Shown: positions 40,540 to 51,214, counted from the first letter of the stretch. The stretch: DNA of 64,000 nucleotides from Reticulitermes speratus (GCA_021186555.1 JAJKFL010000010.1:2075487-2139486), one strand, 5' to 3'. Numbers and translations: made by a program. Notes: generated from the sequence alone by a model not told the origin.

Positions 40540-40625
40540 GAAAGGCTAACACCTCCGGTTACGTATAAGGCAGGGAATTTCTTGACCAGTTAAGTTTGAC
40601 CTGTGAGAGTAATGGTTTATAAAAT
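40540..40625 (+). mobile_element. Possible retrotransposon 3' scrap
   Basis: AGGCAGGGAATTTCTTGACC resembles the family 3' untranslated end (GCGGGGAATTTCTTGAC). The rest is too short to confirm. Confidence 0.35.
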
Positions 40626-40629
40626 AGTA

Positions 40630-40950
40630 AGTTATTCATTCATTCCGTAGTCTGTCTTACGACAGGTCTTCCAAAGCGAGATCTCCACAGGGTGCGATCT
40701 AGTGCTTCCTCTTTCAATTTCCAGTATCTTCTCTTTTCCTTAAGGTCATCCAGCAGCTGCTTACGTCTTCTCCCTCGTCTTCCCGTATTTCTATCCTTCC
40801 TTCTAACTTTCCTTCAATCACGTGTTTCAGAAGGCAGTTTCTACGCAAGCTGTGACCAATCCAGTTAGCCTTTCTTCTTTTTATTGTATGTACGATATTG
40901 CCTCTCCTCCTTCACTCTGTGTAATACTTCTTCATTTCTCACACGAGTAA
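40630..40950 (-). pseudogene. LINE ORF2 C-terminal end (copy 1)
   Basis: Minus strand, homologous to 43368-43950. It encodes pieces of the same C-terminus (RRKQLLDDLKEKRRYWKLKE, EALDRTLWRSRFG, then VVRQTTE and a stop) ending in a GAATGAATGAAT tail. Single-base losses break the frame further upstream, near 40890. Confidence 0.85.
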
Positions 40951-41424
40951 GTTAACTGTAGATATAAAATTAATACGAGATACTTATTTACAGATACATT
41001 ACACGTGTGTGACTACGCTTGAAAGACAGTTACGTAGAGTATTCCCACTACTCATATACTGTACGTTACCAGTAGACTGCAAATTTTTTATTTTAACAAT
41101 TGTATTGTTATATATTTTGTCCTATTATTTGGCATAATAACATAATTATAAATTAGTATTTTAATTGTAAAGTAGAGGCCTCTGCTCAGTTCTTTCCCTT
41201 TATATAACTGTAACACTACTCGTTTATGGCCACAATTACCCGCCGAAACATGTAGTGAATGTGACGAATAAATGAATATACAGTCATTCATAGTGTTGTA
41301 TTATTCGGAGAATCGATAGACCAACATCTGTGAAATTCAGTTTACAGAACTGTTCGTTATTACCCTCCCACACGGTCGGTATTACCCTAACTGTATGGGT
41401 AATACGAATCAAGGTTATTTGTTT
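40951..41424. other. AT-rich stretch with a ribozyme-like remnant
   Basis: CCGCCGAAACATGTAGTGAA near 41240 looks like the 3' half of a hammerhead-like motif (GAAA, CAUG, GUA). No CUGANGA box is present. Confidence 0.4.
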
Positions 41425-41570
41425 AGGGTCAAGCGGTGTAACAACGTCTTGGACTACTAGACCCTGAAGATGAAGGCACTACAGTCCTTCGAAACGTCAG
41501 AAACCACTCGCCCAACGACAGAGCGTCACATCTCGGAAGACTCGAAACTTCAACATTATTTGTTAGCTGT
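41425..41570 (+). mobile_element. Lineage 2 hammerhead-like element
   Basis: ACC-CUGAAGA at 41460, extra U, stem II GAAGG/CCUUC, GAAAC-GUC. The first box is intact here, unlike most lineage 2 copies, but stem I beyond the triplet (AGAAACC) does not pair well. Confidence 0.6.
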
Positions 41571-42130
41571 GACAGTTAACGTGTTAGCCTGGAACAAACA
41601 GTAATGTGTCAACGGTCCTAGTTTGCTTTATTTCGTAGAGCTAATGACGTGGACACGAACTGTGTCAGCTATGTAATGTTCAGTTGTAAGAGAGTTTCAA
41701 ACAGAAGTGTTTATCAGAACACTGCCTTGTGCGGACGCTTAGAACTGTCAGTGGAATGTTCGTAGGAAAGTGAAACTTGGGGCTGAAATATAAACAGGTA
41801 CAGGTGGGAATGGATTTTAGATTTTTAACGTATAAATAATTGATAGCGTCGGTCTGTGTGGCTTACCTGAGAGCTGTCTGTCAATGTCTGACACGATTGT
41901 CAGCTGTAGAGTGTCACGGCTACAATGGAGCTTTGTTGGTCATGACATATAGCTGTCATCTGAAGGGAATGTTCGGTGTGGGCTAGCAGAATGGCAGCCG
42001 CTATACTTTTGGAGGATGATTTTTATAACGTATGACAAATCAGTTTTCTTTAGCCAATATTCATGCCGTTTTAAAAAAAAAGTTTTGTTGTGCTGTTTTT
42101 TGTACTTACAAACTTCTGCTTAGTGAATTA
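41571..42130. other. Unassigned stretch
   Basis: Nothing recognised. Confidence 0.4.
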
Positions 42131-42216
42131 GATACAGGGTGGCGCAAAAGCGACTTGGCGCTAGAGGTAACATCTTAAATACCGAGTGTCAATTGACTTT
42201 TGCGTCACTCTGTATG
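42131..42216. mobile_element. Tiny TA-flanked MITE
   Basis: Terminal inverted repeats TACAGGGTGGCGCAAAAG and CTTTTGCGTCACTCTGTA match at 16 of 18 positions over an 85-bp element. TA at both ends suggests a Tc1/mariner-type relative. Confidence 0.7.
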
Positions 42217-42317
42217 ATGAAAGCTATGTCTTATGCAGGAGCGTTCTATTTGCATCACACACACAAACACACACACGCACACACGCACAACTTAATAAAA
42301 TATAAAGTTTTCTGTGT
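42217..42317. repeat. (CA)n microsatellite and spacer
   Basis: ACACACACAAACACACACAC-type run at 42257-42290. Confidence 0.8.
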
Positions 42318-42491
42318 CCACTCAATGAAGGCGTATATCGGTAGCAGAGGCAGAACTCCACACACTCTAAACCTCGGCATTAGGAGGCTGTGTGCGCCTC
42401 AGAGCCTGTCTGGACTTTTTGGAGAAGAGAAAAATCTTTTTACTGTTCGGGATTTGAACCCGGATTGTCAAGCTCGTAGTGTAGTGCTTTA

Positions 42492-42495
<4 letters not shown>
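42318..42495 (-). mobile_element. SINE family D
   Basis: On +: CTCGGCATTAGGAGGCTG, CAGAGCCTGTCTGGAC, TTTTGGAGAAGAGAAAAATC, B box complement GGGATTTGAACCC. The tRNA-like head ends against an (AAT)n run. Confidence 0.78.

Positions 42496-42530
<35 letters not shown>
42496..42530 (+). repeat. (AAT)n microsatellite
   Basis: Eleven AAT/AATA repeats joining a SINE head and a retrotransposon fragment. Confidence 0.95.
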
Positions 42531-42531
<1 letters not shown>

Positions 42532-42805
42532 TACAGGATTTTCGTGGGGAGACCTGAGGGACGGAGACCACTTGGAAGACCCAGACGTAGATGGGAGGAT
42601 AATATTAAAATGGATCTTCAAGAAGTGGGATGGGAGGGGCATGGACTGGATTGATATGGCTGAGGATAGGGACAGGTGGCGGGCTCTTGTGAGTGCGGTA
42701 ATGAACCTTCGGGTTCCATAAAACGCGGGGAATTTCTTGACTAGCTGACGACCTGTTAGCTTCTCAAGAAGGATTGTGCTACATGGAGTTAGTTAGTTAG
42801 TTAAT
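42531..42805 (+). mobile_element. Non-LTR retrotransposon 3' end with TTAG tail
   Basis: Nearly identical to the 19.2-kb copy: GGGGAGACCTGAGGGACGG, TAGATGGGAGGATAATATTA, GGTAATGAACCTTCGGGTTC, GCGGGGAATTTCTTGACTAG and a GTTAGTTAGTTAG tail. 5'-truncated. Confidence 0.9.
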
Positions 42806-43367
42806 GATAATAATATTATGTGTTTTAAGCTATCACATGAAATTAAAGCGCAGTGGTATACGAGTATGTAACAGCTGACAATAGTACCAATAGTCCTGTC
42901 AGCAACTGGGGTAACGCCGAACAGCCTTAACAGCAGTGTCAAAATTCTGAACCTCAGAAAAAGGATCTGCAAAGACATCCGAAGAGCTGGCAAGTGTCCG
43001 AGTCTTCAAAAATAATTAGTAATGACATGTATAATTACTTTAAAAAAAATCTGGAATTTTAAATCAAGCAATGTGACAGCTGAAGGAAAACAAATAATTC
43101 AATCTAAGTCAATTCAGTTCATGTTTATTTCCATACTAAATCAGCAGCCTACTGTCCAGTTACAAACAGCACTAAGGCTCAAATGTAACGTAGGCTACTG
43201 CATACAACAACAATAATGCAAAAATTATACATGACGCGAAAGAATCTCAAAGACCATTAACGTTAACAACCGTAGTGTTATATAAAGAAACCACCAGGCC
43301 TTGAAGATTTAAACTTTATGGATATATGACAGGATAAGAAGAGACACACGACATAAGATAACACACT
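42806..43367. other. Unassigned stretch
   Basis: Nothing recognised. Confidence 0.4.
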
Positions 43368-43959
43368 GTTCATTCATTCTGCAGTCTGTCTTACGACAGG
43401 TCCGTAGTCTCTTCCAAAGCGAGTTCTCCACAGGGTGCGATCTAGTGCTTCCTCTTTCAATTTACAGTATCTTCTCTTTTCCTTAAGATCATCCAGTAGC
43501 TGCTTACGTCTTCTCGCTTGTCATTTCTATCCTTCCTTCTAACTTTCCTGCAATCACGTGTTTCAGAAGGCAGTTCCTACGCAAGATGTCACCAATCCAG
43601 TTAGCCTTTCTTCTTTTTATTGTATGTACGATATTCCTCTCCTCCTTGACTCTGTGTAATACTTCTTCATTTCTCACACGATCGGTCCAACTGATCTTCT
43701 CCATTCTTCTCCAGCACCACATTTCAAAACTTTCCAGATACTTCTGATCTACTTTCCGAAGTGTCCACGTTTCAGCACCACACAAAGCTATGCTCCAAAT
43801 GTAACATTTTACTAGTTTCTTCCTTAAATTTAAGTCCAGTTTGCTGGTGAAAAGATTCTTCTTCTTGTTGAATGCTGCTTTTGCCATGGCAATTCTGGCA
43901 CACTGTGTGCGTCTTAAATTGTTGCGTCCTGACGTTTCAGAAACCACAAAAATTAACAA
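43368..43959 (-). pseudogene. LINE ORF2 C-terminal domain (copy 2)
   Basis: A 151-codon minus-strand frame (43504-43959) carries the conserved post-reverse-transcriptase region of an RTE/Jockey-like non-LTR element: KLVKCYIWSIALCGAETWTL, RKVDQKYLESFEMWCWRRME, KISWTDRVRNEEVLHRVKEE and RRKANWIGDILRRNCLLKHV. A small deletion near 43517 shifts the frame. The expected end (RRRKQLLDDLKEKRRY to VVRQTAE and a stop) follows in another frame down to 43368, where a GAATGAATGAAC tail ends the copy. The upstream catalytic part is missing, so it is a dead, 5'-truncated insertion. Confidence 0.92.
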
Positions 43960-44034
43960 AATTGCTACCTATCGCAACGTGGTACAGCATCGTGACATAA
44001 AAGCATCTTTTTTTTTTAACGCTATGTGGACGAA

Positions 44035-45965
44035 AATTAACCTGGATTATATATAATATTCAGCTCGTACCGCGCAGTAAACACACTACGTCTCAGTTAT
44101 ACAAACCAGTCAGTTAATGTTGTACAGTGAAATAATCGCTGTTTGTTCTGAGATCCACACAAAACACATAAATACAGTCCGTACCACGCAGTCAACACAC
44201 TCCGTCTCAGTTATACAAACCAATCAGTTAATGTTGTACAGTGAAATAATCGCTGTTTGTTCTGAGATCCACACAAAACACATAAATACAGTCCGTACCG
44301 CGCAGTAAACACACTCCATCTCAGTTATACAAACCAGTCAGTTAATGTTGTACAGTGAAATAATCGCTGTTTGTTCTGAGATCCACACAAACACATAAAT
44401 ACAGTCCGTACCGCGCAGTAAACACACTCCATCTCAGTTATACAAACCAGTCAGTTAATGTTGTACAGTGAAATAATCGCTGTTTGTTCTGAGATCCACA
44501 CAAAACACATAAATACAGTCCGTACCACGCAGTCAACACACTCCGTCTCAGTTATACAAACCAATCAGTTAATGTTGTACAGTGAAATAATCGCTGTTTG
44601 TTCTGAGATCCACACAAAACACATAAATACAGTCCGTACCGCGCAGTAAACACACTCCATCTCAGTTATACAAACCAGTCAGTTAATGTTGTACAGTGAA
44701 ATAATCGCTGTTTGTTCTGAGATCCACACAAAACACATAAATACAGTCCGTACCGCGCAGTAAACACACTCCGTCTCAGTTATACAAACCAGTCAGTTAA
44801 TGTTGTACAGTGAAATAATCGCTGTTTGTTCTGAGATCCACACAAAACACATAAATACAGTCCGTACCTCGCAGTAAACACACTCCGTCTCAGTTATACA
44901 AACCAGTCAGTTAATGTTGTACAGTGAAATAATCGCTGTTTGTTCTGAGATCCACACAAAACACATAAATACAGTCCGTTCCGCGCAGTAAACACACTCC
45001 GTCTCAGTTATACAAACCAGTCAGTTAATGTTGTACAGTGAAATAATCGCTGTTTGTTCTGAGATCCACACAAAACACATAAATACAGTCCGTACCGCGC
45101 AGTAAACACACTCCGTCTCAGTTATACAAACCAGTCAGTTAATGTTGTACAGTGAAATAATCGCTGTTTGTTCTGAGATCCACACAAAACACATAAATAC
45201 AGTCCGTACCGCGCAGTAAACACACTCCGTCTCAGTTATACAAACCAGTCAGTTAATGTTGTACAGTGAAATAATCGCTGTTTGTTCTGAGATCCACACA
45301 AAGCACATAAATACAGTCCGTACCGCGCAGTAAACACACTCCGTCTCAGTTATACAAACCAGTCAGTTAATGTTGTACAGTGAAATAATCGCTGTTTGTT
45401 CTGAGATCCACACAAAACACATAAATACAGTCCGTACCGCGCAGTAAACACACTCCGTCTCAGTTATACAAACCAGTCAGTTAATGTTGTACAGTGAAAT
45501 AATCGCTGTTTGTTCTGAGATCCACACAAAGCACATAAATACAGTCCGTACCGCGCAGTAAACACACTCCGTCTCAGTTATACAAACCAGTCAGTTAATG
45601 TTGTACAGTGAAATAATCGCTGTTTGTTCTGAGATCCACACAAAACACATAAATACAGTCCGTACCGCGCAGTAAACACACTCCGTCTCAGTTATACAAA
45701 CCAGTCAGTTAATGTTGTACAGTGAAATAATCGCTGTTTGTTCTGAGATCCACACAAAACACATAAATACAGTCCTTACCGCGCAGTAAACACACTCCGT
45801 CTCAGTTATACAAACCAGTCAGTTAATGTTGTACAGTGAAATAATCGCTGTTTGTTCTGAGATCCACACAAAACACATAAATACACTGTGTGGGCAGAAC
45901 GTAGAATTTGTGAATGTTAAACATGGTGGTACATATAGTAACCACTGGGCTTTAAAGGTTTAAAC
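44035..45965 (-). repeat. Tandem array 4 of the 114-bp family
   Basis: About 16 units in minus orientation. The shared terminus (AACCTGGATTATATATAATA, CAGCTCGTACC) is at the left edge. The linker part (GTGTGGGCAGAACGTAG, GTAACCACTGGGCTTTAAAG) is at the right edge, so both ends of the repeat element are present. Homogenised units differ by single substitutions. Confidence 0.97.
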
Positions 45966-46564
45966 AGTCTTGCCAATGTTCTTTGCTCTTCTACACCGGA
46001 CTGAAGAAATGTTGAGGCGTTCCTTATTACACGCCCATTTCATATTACCCGACATTCCTTCTGACGTTAAAAATAGAGCTGATATAATTTATTTTCTGTG
46101 CGTTAGGAATGCTAATGATGTGTACTAGAATTGTAGCGCATGGCAGCCTTTTATGTTAGCAGTGTTAGAAGGTCTGGTACTAATACCATAGAGTTAATAT
46201 CGCTATAAATTTAGTTTTGGCCTGATTATGAATGCAGCAAATTGAATTACCGGTTTTATGAACGTGATAGCTGCAGAGGCATCGTTAAACAAGGAATCTG
46301 TTTCAGTTTAATGTAAACCAGTTACGAGTGTTGCGAGATCAGTTAAGGCGGCAGAAATGAGAGGCGGATGGTTAGTACGTTGCGGTATATAATTGTGTTA
46401 GCGGTTATCGAGTGGAAGTAAAGCGATTACCGTTGAACTGTGGTACACGGCGTGCGATTAGGACGCTTAATGAACCCGACGGACGTTGATATATCGGTTT
46501 GGTGTTTGATTCAAATATGATTTGTTCCATCATTTGGGTCTCTGTTTTATAAAACCAGTAAGTT
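45966..46564. other. Unassigned stretch
   Basis: Nothing recognised. Confidence 0.4.
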
Positions 46565-46680
46565 ACCCTCCCATCTACGCTTTGGTCTCCCAAATGCTTT
46601 TTTTTATGTTAGGTTTTATAAGTGAAATATGTGTTTTTCCTATATTTCCCATACATGCTACATGTCGCGCTTATCTCGTA
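46565..46680 (-). mobile_element. Worn non-LTR retrotransposon fragment
   Basis: CCTCCCATCTACGCTTTGG and ATACATGCTACATGTCGCGC are complements of the RWED and HVVR codon regions of the family. The middle is lost. Confidence 0.5.
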
Positions 46681-47084
46681 CTCCTGGAATTTAATCACCC
46701 TAACAGTGTTGCAGTAACCCCTCGCACAACGCGGTTGAAAAAATATCTGTCTAAGAAGATTTGCCAAATGCTGACAAATGTCAGCGGATAAACGTGTGTA
46801 GTTACTGAAGTGCCACAAAGATGGCAGCATCAGCTACCAAGTACTGTGTGAATATTTAATAACCAAAATGTATTTATTTTAAGAGATTGTTGGCCCCGGG
46901 GGGGGGGGGGTGTTTCTTTGGCGTCCCCTATTTACCGACCCCTATTTTTGCCTTAAGATGTTTGCGCATCGCTGTGTCGCCCAACACGCAGTGACCACTC
47001 CGTCTAACCTCCGCGGCGCAAGAAGTACCGCCTGTATATGGGGCAGTCATGTATACAAGGCTCGTGGTCCTCACGGCGGTGTTG
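46681..47084. other. Unassigned stretch with G-run
   Basis: A run of about twelve G near 46898-46910. The 137-codon + frame starting 46910 has no domain and runs into the element below. Confidence 0.4.
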
Positions 47085-47185
47085 TTGAGGATTCCTGTCC
47101 TCTGGGATATGACGCTGCATCGCTGGGTCCCGACGTTTCGGAGGACCATGTGCCTTTAGTATCAAGGGTCAACGGCCAGCGAGTC
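47085..47185 (-). mobile_element. Lineage 2 hammerhead-like arm
   Basis: CCTCTGGGATATGACGCTGC then CCCGACGTTTCGGAGGACC and ATCAAGGGTCAAC, the minus-strand core with stem pairing lost in part. Confidence 0.55.
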
Positions 47186-47282
47186 TTCTCATCTGCACTT
47201 TGTTCTACAACTGTTTCAATTTCAGTTGTCAAAATTGAAAGCAGTAAAGGACCCTGCCAGCAAGTTATAATGAAAACAAATT

Positions 47283-47590
47283 ATATGAAGACGTTTAGGC
47301 AGTACCATGGCTCAGGCGGTTAGTCGCCGGCCTCTCACCACGGAGGCCCGGGTTCGATCCCTGGTCAGTCTCTATGGCATTTATGGTGGACAAAGTGGCA
47401 CTGGGACAGGTTTTTCCCCGAGTACTTCGGTTTTTACCTGTCAATTTCATTCCACCGGTTCTCCATTACAACGAAAAACGGACAAAACTGATCATCTTCA
47501 TCACAGGGTTGCGCAATAAGCCTTAAGGCTGCGGTGCGTCCGTAGCATCTGCTGCGGGGCCCTTCACGAAAAAAAAAAATATGAAGACGT
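47283..47590 (+). mobile_element. SINE family E, complete, with 12-bp target duplication
   Basis: Head CATGGCTCAGGCGGTTAGTC, B box GGGTTCGATCCC, body GGCACTGGGACAGGTTTTTC, end CTGCTGCGGGGCCCTTCACG and an A-tail. ATATGAAGACGT occurs at 47283-47294 and 47579-47590. It is the reference copy of the family in this window and young enough to keep a perfect duplication. Confidence 0.93.
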
Positions 47591-48111
47591 ACTTAGACAG
47601 AACTTCGAAATGTCGTGTGTGTGTCATATGTACCTCAAACCATGGATACATTTACATCGTTGTAGAACTGTAACTTGTGCATTCAATTTCGGTTGTCAGC
47701 AAGTGCTTGAAGCTAGTCAGTGTTACAGGAAGTGTTACGACAGATGGCAGAAAAGGGTAAAAGGAGCAAGCAGTCAGTCACAACTGTAATTATTAGCATT
47801 CTGCAGTACTTTATATTGCGACATGTTTCGGGTTTTATCAGAAGCTATTATCAGTTATAAATAAAATACTTGCAGACCGAATGCCTACGTACAACACAAC
47901 ACTTTTGTTTTTTTACGTGGTTGAGATATCAGTGTTACAGTACTATGGTGTTATGAGAGCCGAAACCAGAATGAAAACAATAAAACGTATATCTTAATAT
48001 ATATTTAAAATATTATCCAGTACTTCAATTTTGAAAGGAAAAATCTCCTCTAATATATGGACCTCTTAGGGATGAAATTTCGTGATTATTTTGCAGAGTA
48101 TAAACTGGAGA
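47591..48111. other. Unassigned, with a ribozyme-like remnant
   Basis: On the minus strand near 47825-47870, ACUGAUAA precedes a weak stem and GAAAC-AU-GUC, a possible third, decayed Penelope-type motif. Nothing else recognised. Confidence 0.35.
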
Positions 48112-48366
48112 GCCGATCCTAGTAGCCGCGCGGTCTAAGGCGTGGGTCTGCGGCATCTCGCTTGCTGGGATTGTGGGTTCGAATCCCGCCGAGGGCATGG
48201 ATGTCTGTCTCTTGTGAGTGTTGTGTGTTGTCAGGTAGAGGTCTCTGCGACGAGCTGATCACTCGTCCAGAGGAGTCCTACCGAGTGTGGTGTGTCTGAG
48301 TGTGATTGTGAAGCCTCGAAAAATGAGGCGGCTTAGGCCCCCAAGGGGCTGTCGAGCCATTGGAAA
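48112..48366 (+). mobile_element. SINE family A, full length
   Basis: Head GCCGCGCGGTCTAAGGCGTG, B box GGGTTCGAATCCC, body GTTGTCAGGTAGAGGTCTCT, end GGGGCTGTCGAGCCATTGG and A-tail. Best + copy of the family. Confidence 0.95.
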
Positions 48367-48376
48367 AAAAATAAAG

Positions 48377-48520
48377 TGGATAGGTCTAATCTGTGGTCTT
48401 ATGGGCAATTACACGGCGTCGTGTGGTAATTATTTACCACACGACGCCGTGTAATTACCCAGAAGACCACAGATTACATCAACATCGCGGCGGAAGCCTG
48501 AAATCATGGATAGGTCTAAT
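48377..48520. mobile_element. Truncated lineage 2 hairpin with 14-bp direct repeats
   Basis: TGGATAGGTCTAAT lies at 48377-48390 and 48507-48520. Between them the element starts inside its left arm (CTGTGGTCTTATGGGC) and folds back through GGTAATTATTTACCACACG to the complete right end (ATCGCGGCGGAAGCCTGAAA). The ribozyme-like centre is deleted. One truncated end plus a long target duplication indicates retroposition. Confidence 0.8.
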
Positions 48521-49430
48521 TTCTATGTATTTGGTTATCTCTCATACATCATCCAGTGATTAGTAACTCTAGTGTGTAAATATAATTAAACAAGTCGATC
48601 ATAACCCTCGTAAATATTCAAACGCCAGATGGCAGTGTTGTGAAGCGGTTAAGAGGTACCGATGCTTCGATCGGCATTGCAGCGTCGGCTTTGCCGATAC
48701 AATCTATGAAGCTGTTTCAATCGAAACTGTGGTTTATCTGTGTCCGTACAGGACTGTAATGCTTTCGAAAGGATAGGTCGAAGGCTTACCTGTGGAAATA
48801 TAGACAGAGGCGTCGTGGAGTAACGCGTGAATATTGTAACACCGTCTTGTGGCGAGGCCCTGTATAGTATAGTATAGTAAAGTGATTTTTGCACGCAGAT
48901 GGCAGTATCGGCGTAAAGCGTAGGCAGAGCAGAGGTCGTCTGAACATTTTGTGCGGTGACGCAACGTGTTTGTGCGTGCCATCAGTTACTGAAAGCGTTA
49001 GAGCCATCGCGCCTGACGTTAGCCTAGCAGCAGTGCGCACACACCTTGCAGTAAATACGGGAGTATCGAGGCAGAAAAATGAAACGCGTGCTGGTGTGTC
49101 CGCACACCGTGTGAGAGACAGAGTCATTAGGACATTTCACGCCCCACGTGCACTGCCACGTGTGACACGCTACCAGCGTTTGCATATACAGCAACTTCAT
49201 TCTTTTTACCATCACTATATTTTTATTTTTCCTTTCACTTTTGTTTGTTTCTTTTGTTTTTGATTTGTGCATTTTTCTTTTCCTTCTCTGTTTTTTATGC
49301 TCTTACCTTCTCTCGCTCTCTTTTATGAAACACGTCGAAAATGACATATATAGAAGGGGGCTAGAAATGACCAATGGCAAAATAGAGAGGTCTGGAGAAG
49401 AGGATGTTAGAGACGGCCGAGAGAGCTGTA
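48521..49430. other. Unassigned stretch
   Basis: Overlapping frames of 80-124 codons on both strands (48649-49263) lack any domain. CGCCAGATGGCAGTGTTG and CGCAGATGGCAGTATCGGCG suggest an old internal duplication. T-rich at 49200-49320. Confidence 0.4.
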
Positions 49431-49462
49431 ACATACCCCCCCCCCCCCAAAAAAAAAAAAAC
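49431..49462 (+). repeat. C-run followed by A-run
   Basis: About 14 C then about 12 A. Run lengths are likely unreliable. Confidence 0.8.
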
Positions 49463-50076
49463 TCCTGTCGCTCCTTTATGCCTTTTGTCCCGTTTGTACA
49501 TTAAATTTCTCGGCTTACTTCTTATCCTGTTATTCATTACCTTAACTGACAACTATCGATTGCCACTTCCTGTCGTCTCGTTTACCGTATAACCTACGCA
49601 GCCGACCGCTCACGCGCGCAACGCAATAGAGACAGGAAAATGACAGACGATAGTTGTCAGATAAAATAATGATCCTGTATTTCTCCACTCATTTTATTTG
49701 TCTCCTTGTTGATATTGTTCTTGTCATTGTTTCGTTACCTTTATCTTGTTTTGTTTTGTTTCTATCTTCTTATTATCTTCCATCCTTCGTCCCCTTTTTT
49801 TACCCCTCTCCTTCCCTCTCCTTACTGTGTGAGTACTGTTTTCTAGGCTTGATCTGAGGATGACAAATAGTGAATAGGCCCTGTTTTATCGTAACATGAA
49901 TTCGCTTGTACGTTATTAAGAATTTCGGTAATGAAAAATTGGAGAGAGGTAATTGTGTGTCGTAAGTGGCTGAATATGAACAAAGTTGCAGCCAATTTGA
50001 GGTTTTAACTTGTTAAAATGTAACAGAGACAAAATATTGATGAACGGTTGTTTAAAAACTGACGTGGATTGGGAAT
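49463..50076. other. Unassigned, with an imperfect inverted repeat
   Basis: TGACAACTATCG (49547) and CGATAGTTGTCA (49648) form a 12-bp stem, with CTTCCTGTC/GACAGGAA nearby. No gene. Confidence 0.4.
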
Positions 50077-50485
50077 TTTTTTTTTCCAATGGCTCGACAG
50101 CCCCTTGGGGGCCTAGGCCGCCTCATTTTTCGAGGCTTCACGATCACACTTTTTAGACACACCACACTCGGTAGGACTACTCTGGACGAGTGATCAGCCC
50201 GTCGCAGAGACCTCTACCTGGACAACACACAACACTCACAACAGACAGACATCCATGCCCAGGTGGGATTTTTTTTTTTTTTTTGCCTGTCCGGGGTTTT
50301 TTCCCTTTGATCCATTTTTGTACTGTTTAAATCCTTTCGTCCTTCATGTCACTTTACGTTCCATACTACCGTCCTTACAACAAACACAACACAAACATCC
50401 ATGCCCCCGGTGGATTCGAACCCACAGATCCAGCAAGCGAGCGGCCGTCAGACCCACGCCTTAGACCGCACGGCCACTGGATCGG
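50077..50485 (-). mobile_element. SINE family A, disrupted or duplicated in part
   Basis: On + the 3' two-thirds run from ATGGCTCGACAGCCCCTTGG (50091) to ATCCATGCCCAGGTGGGATT (50267). A 16-base T-run and about 115 bp of foreign sequence follow, then the segment ACAAACATCCATGCCC resumes and the head completes (GGATTCGAACCCAC, GACCGCACGGCCACTGG). The overlap of the ATCCATGCCC segment means part is present twice. Confidence 0.82.
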
Positions 50486-51214
50486 CAGATTGGGAAATAG
50501 CAGGCATTAAATGTGTCTGAGGTTACAGGAGAGTAGAACGAGGAATGTAGACTTGGCGAAGACAAGAGGTATGATTTGGTTGTTAATGTACCATTATCAG
50601 GAGATGTGTGTGTGTGTGTGTGGATAACCGAGACATAGATCGATGTGTGTGCAAATGTGTGAGCTCTTTTAAAAGCCGATGCTAAGCAATTGCTCGGGTA
50701 CGTGTAAACGTGACCTACATAACGAATAAATCGGATTAAACTAAACCATTTCAGCTTATGATTTCGAAAGAAATTCATATCAATGGAAGTGAAAAGTGTG
50801 TTACATGTGTGCCATGGCATTCTGTGGTAGAATAAACCACGTCTATGATATTTCATCAAATTTATTTCAGAATTGAAAATGGAATTATAATTTTTGCTTT
50901 CCTGTTTGAAATTTTTTGACGGCCGCATCAGGCGCTGAGTTCCATTTTTGTTGCCCTGTTGTGGGTGCGGCACGCGCCTATGTTTACCGTCTGGCGTGTT
51001 GTTTGGCGTCTGCTTAACACTGTGTCGCTAACACTGCTGAAGGTGCTTGCGCTGTTGACTGTGTTTGTACAATTAACTGTGATTGCGAAAGTCCCGGGAT
51101 GTAGTGACTACGCTGTGGGTTGCAACACCGACGAATTGTGTTTCCATTCCTGGCAGACACAAGTTTTCTGCACCGTCTGTGTGGCTCACTGGACTTCCTA
51201 TCAGTTCATACGGG
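50486..51214. other. Unassigned stretch
   Basis: A 170-codon minus-strand frame (50461-50973) is partly SINE and a (GT)n run at 50605-50622. No domain. The 91-codon + frame at 50959 has hydrophobic runs but no family resemblance. Confidence 0.4.

Noticed and set aside
41222-41262. Additional hammerhead on the plus strand
   Set aside because: Only the 3' half (GAAA, CAUG, GUA) is present; there is no CUGANGA box upstream.
39757-45965. Ribozyme inside the 114-bp unit, as in tandem retrozymes
   Set aside because: The unit has CUGAGA-like strings but no GAAA box or matching stems on either strand.
47812-47870. Additional hammerhead on the minus strand
   Set aside because: The GAAAC-AU-GUC part is good but stem I does not pair and the first box reads CUGAUAA. 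Kept only as a remnant.
48649-49263. Cluster of overlapping frames on both strands suggesting a gene
   Set aside because: Frames on both strands overlap, no motif, no codon preference visible, no splice context that links them.
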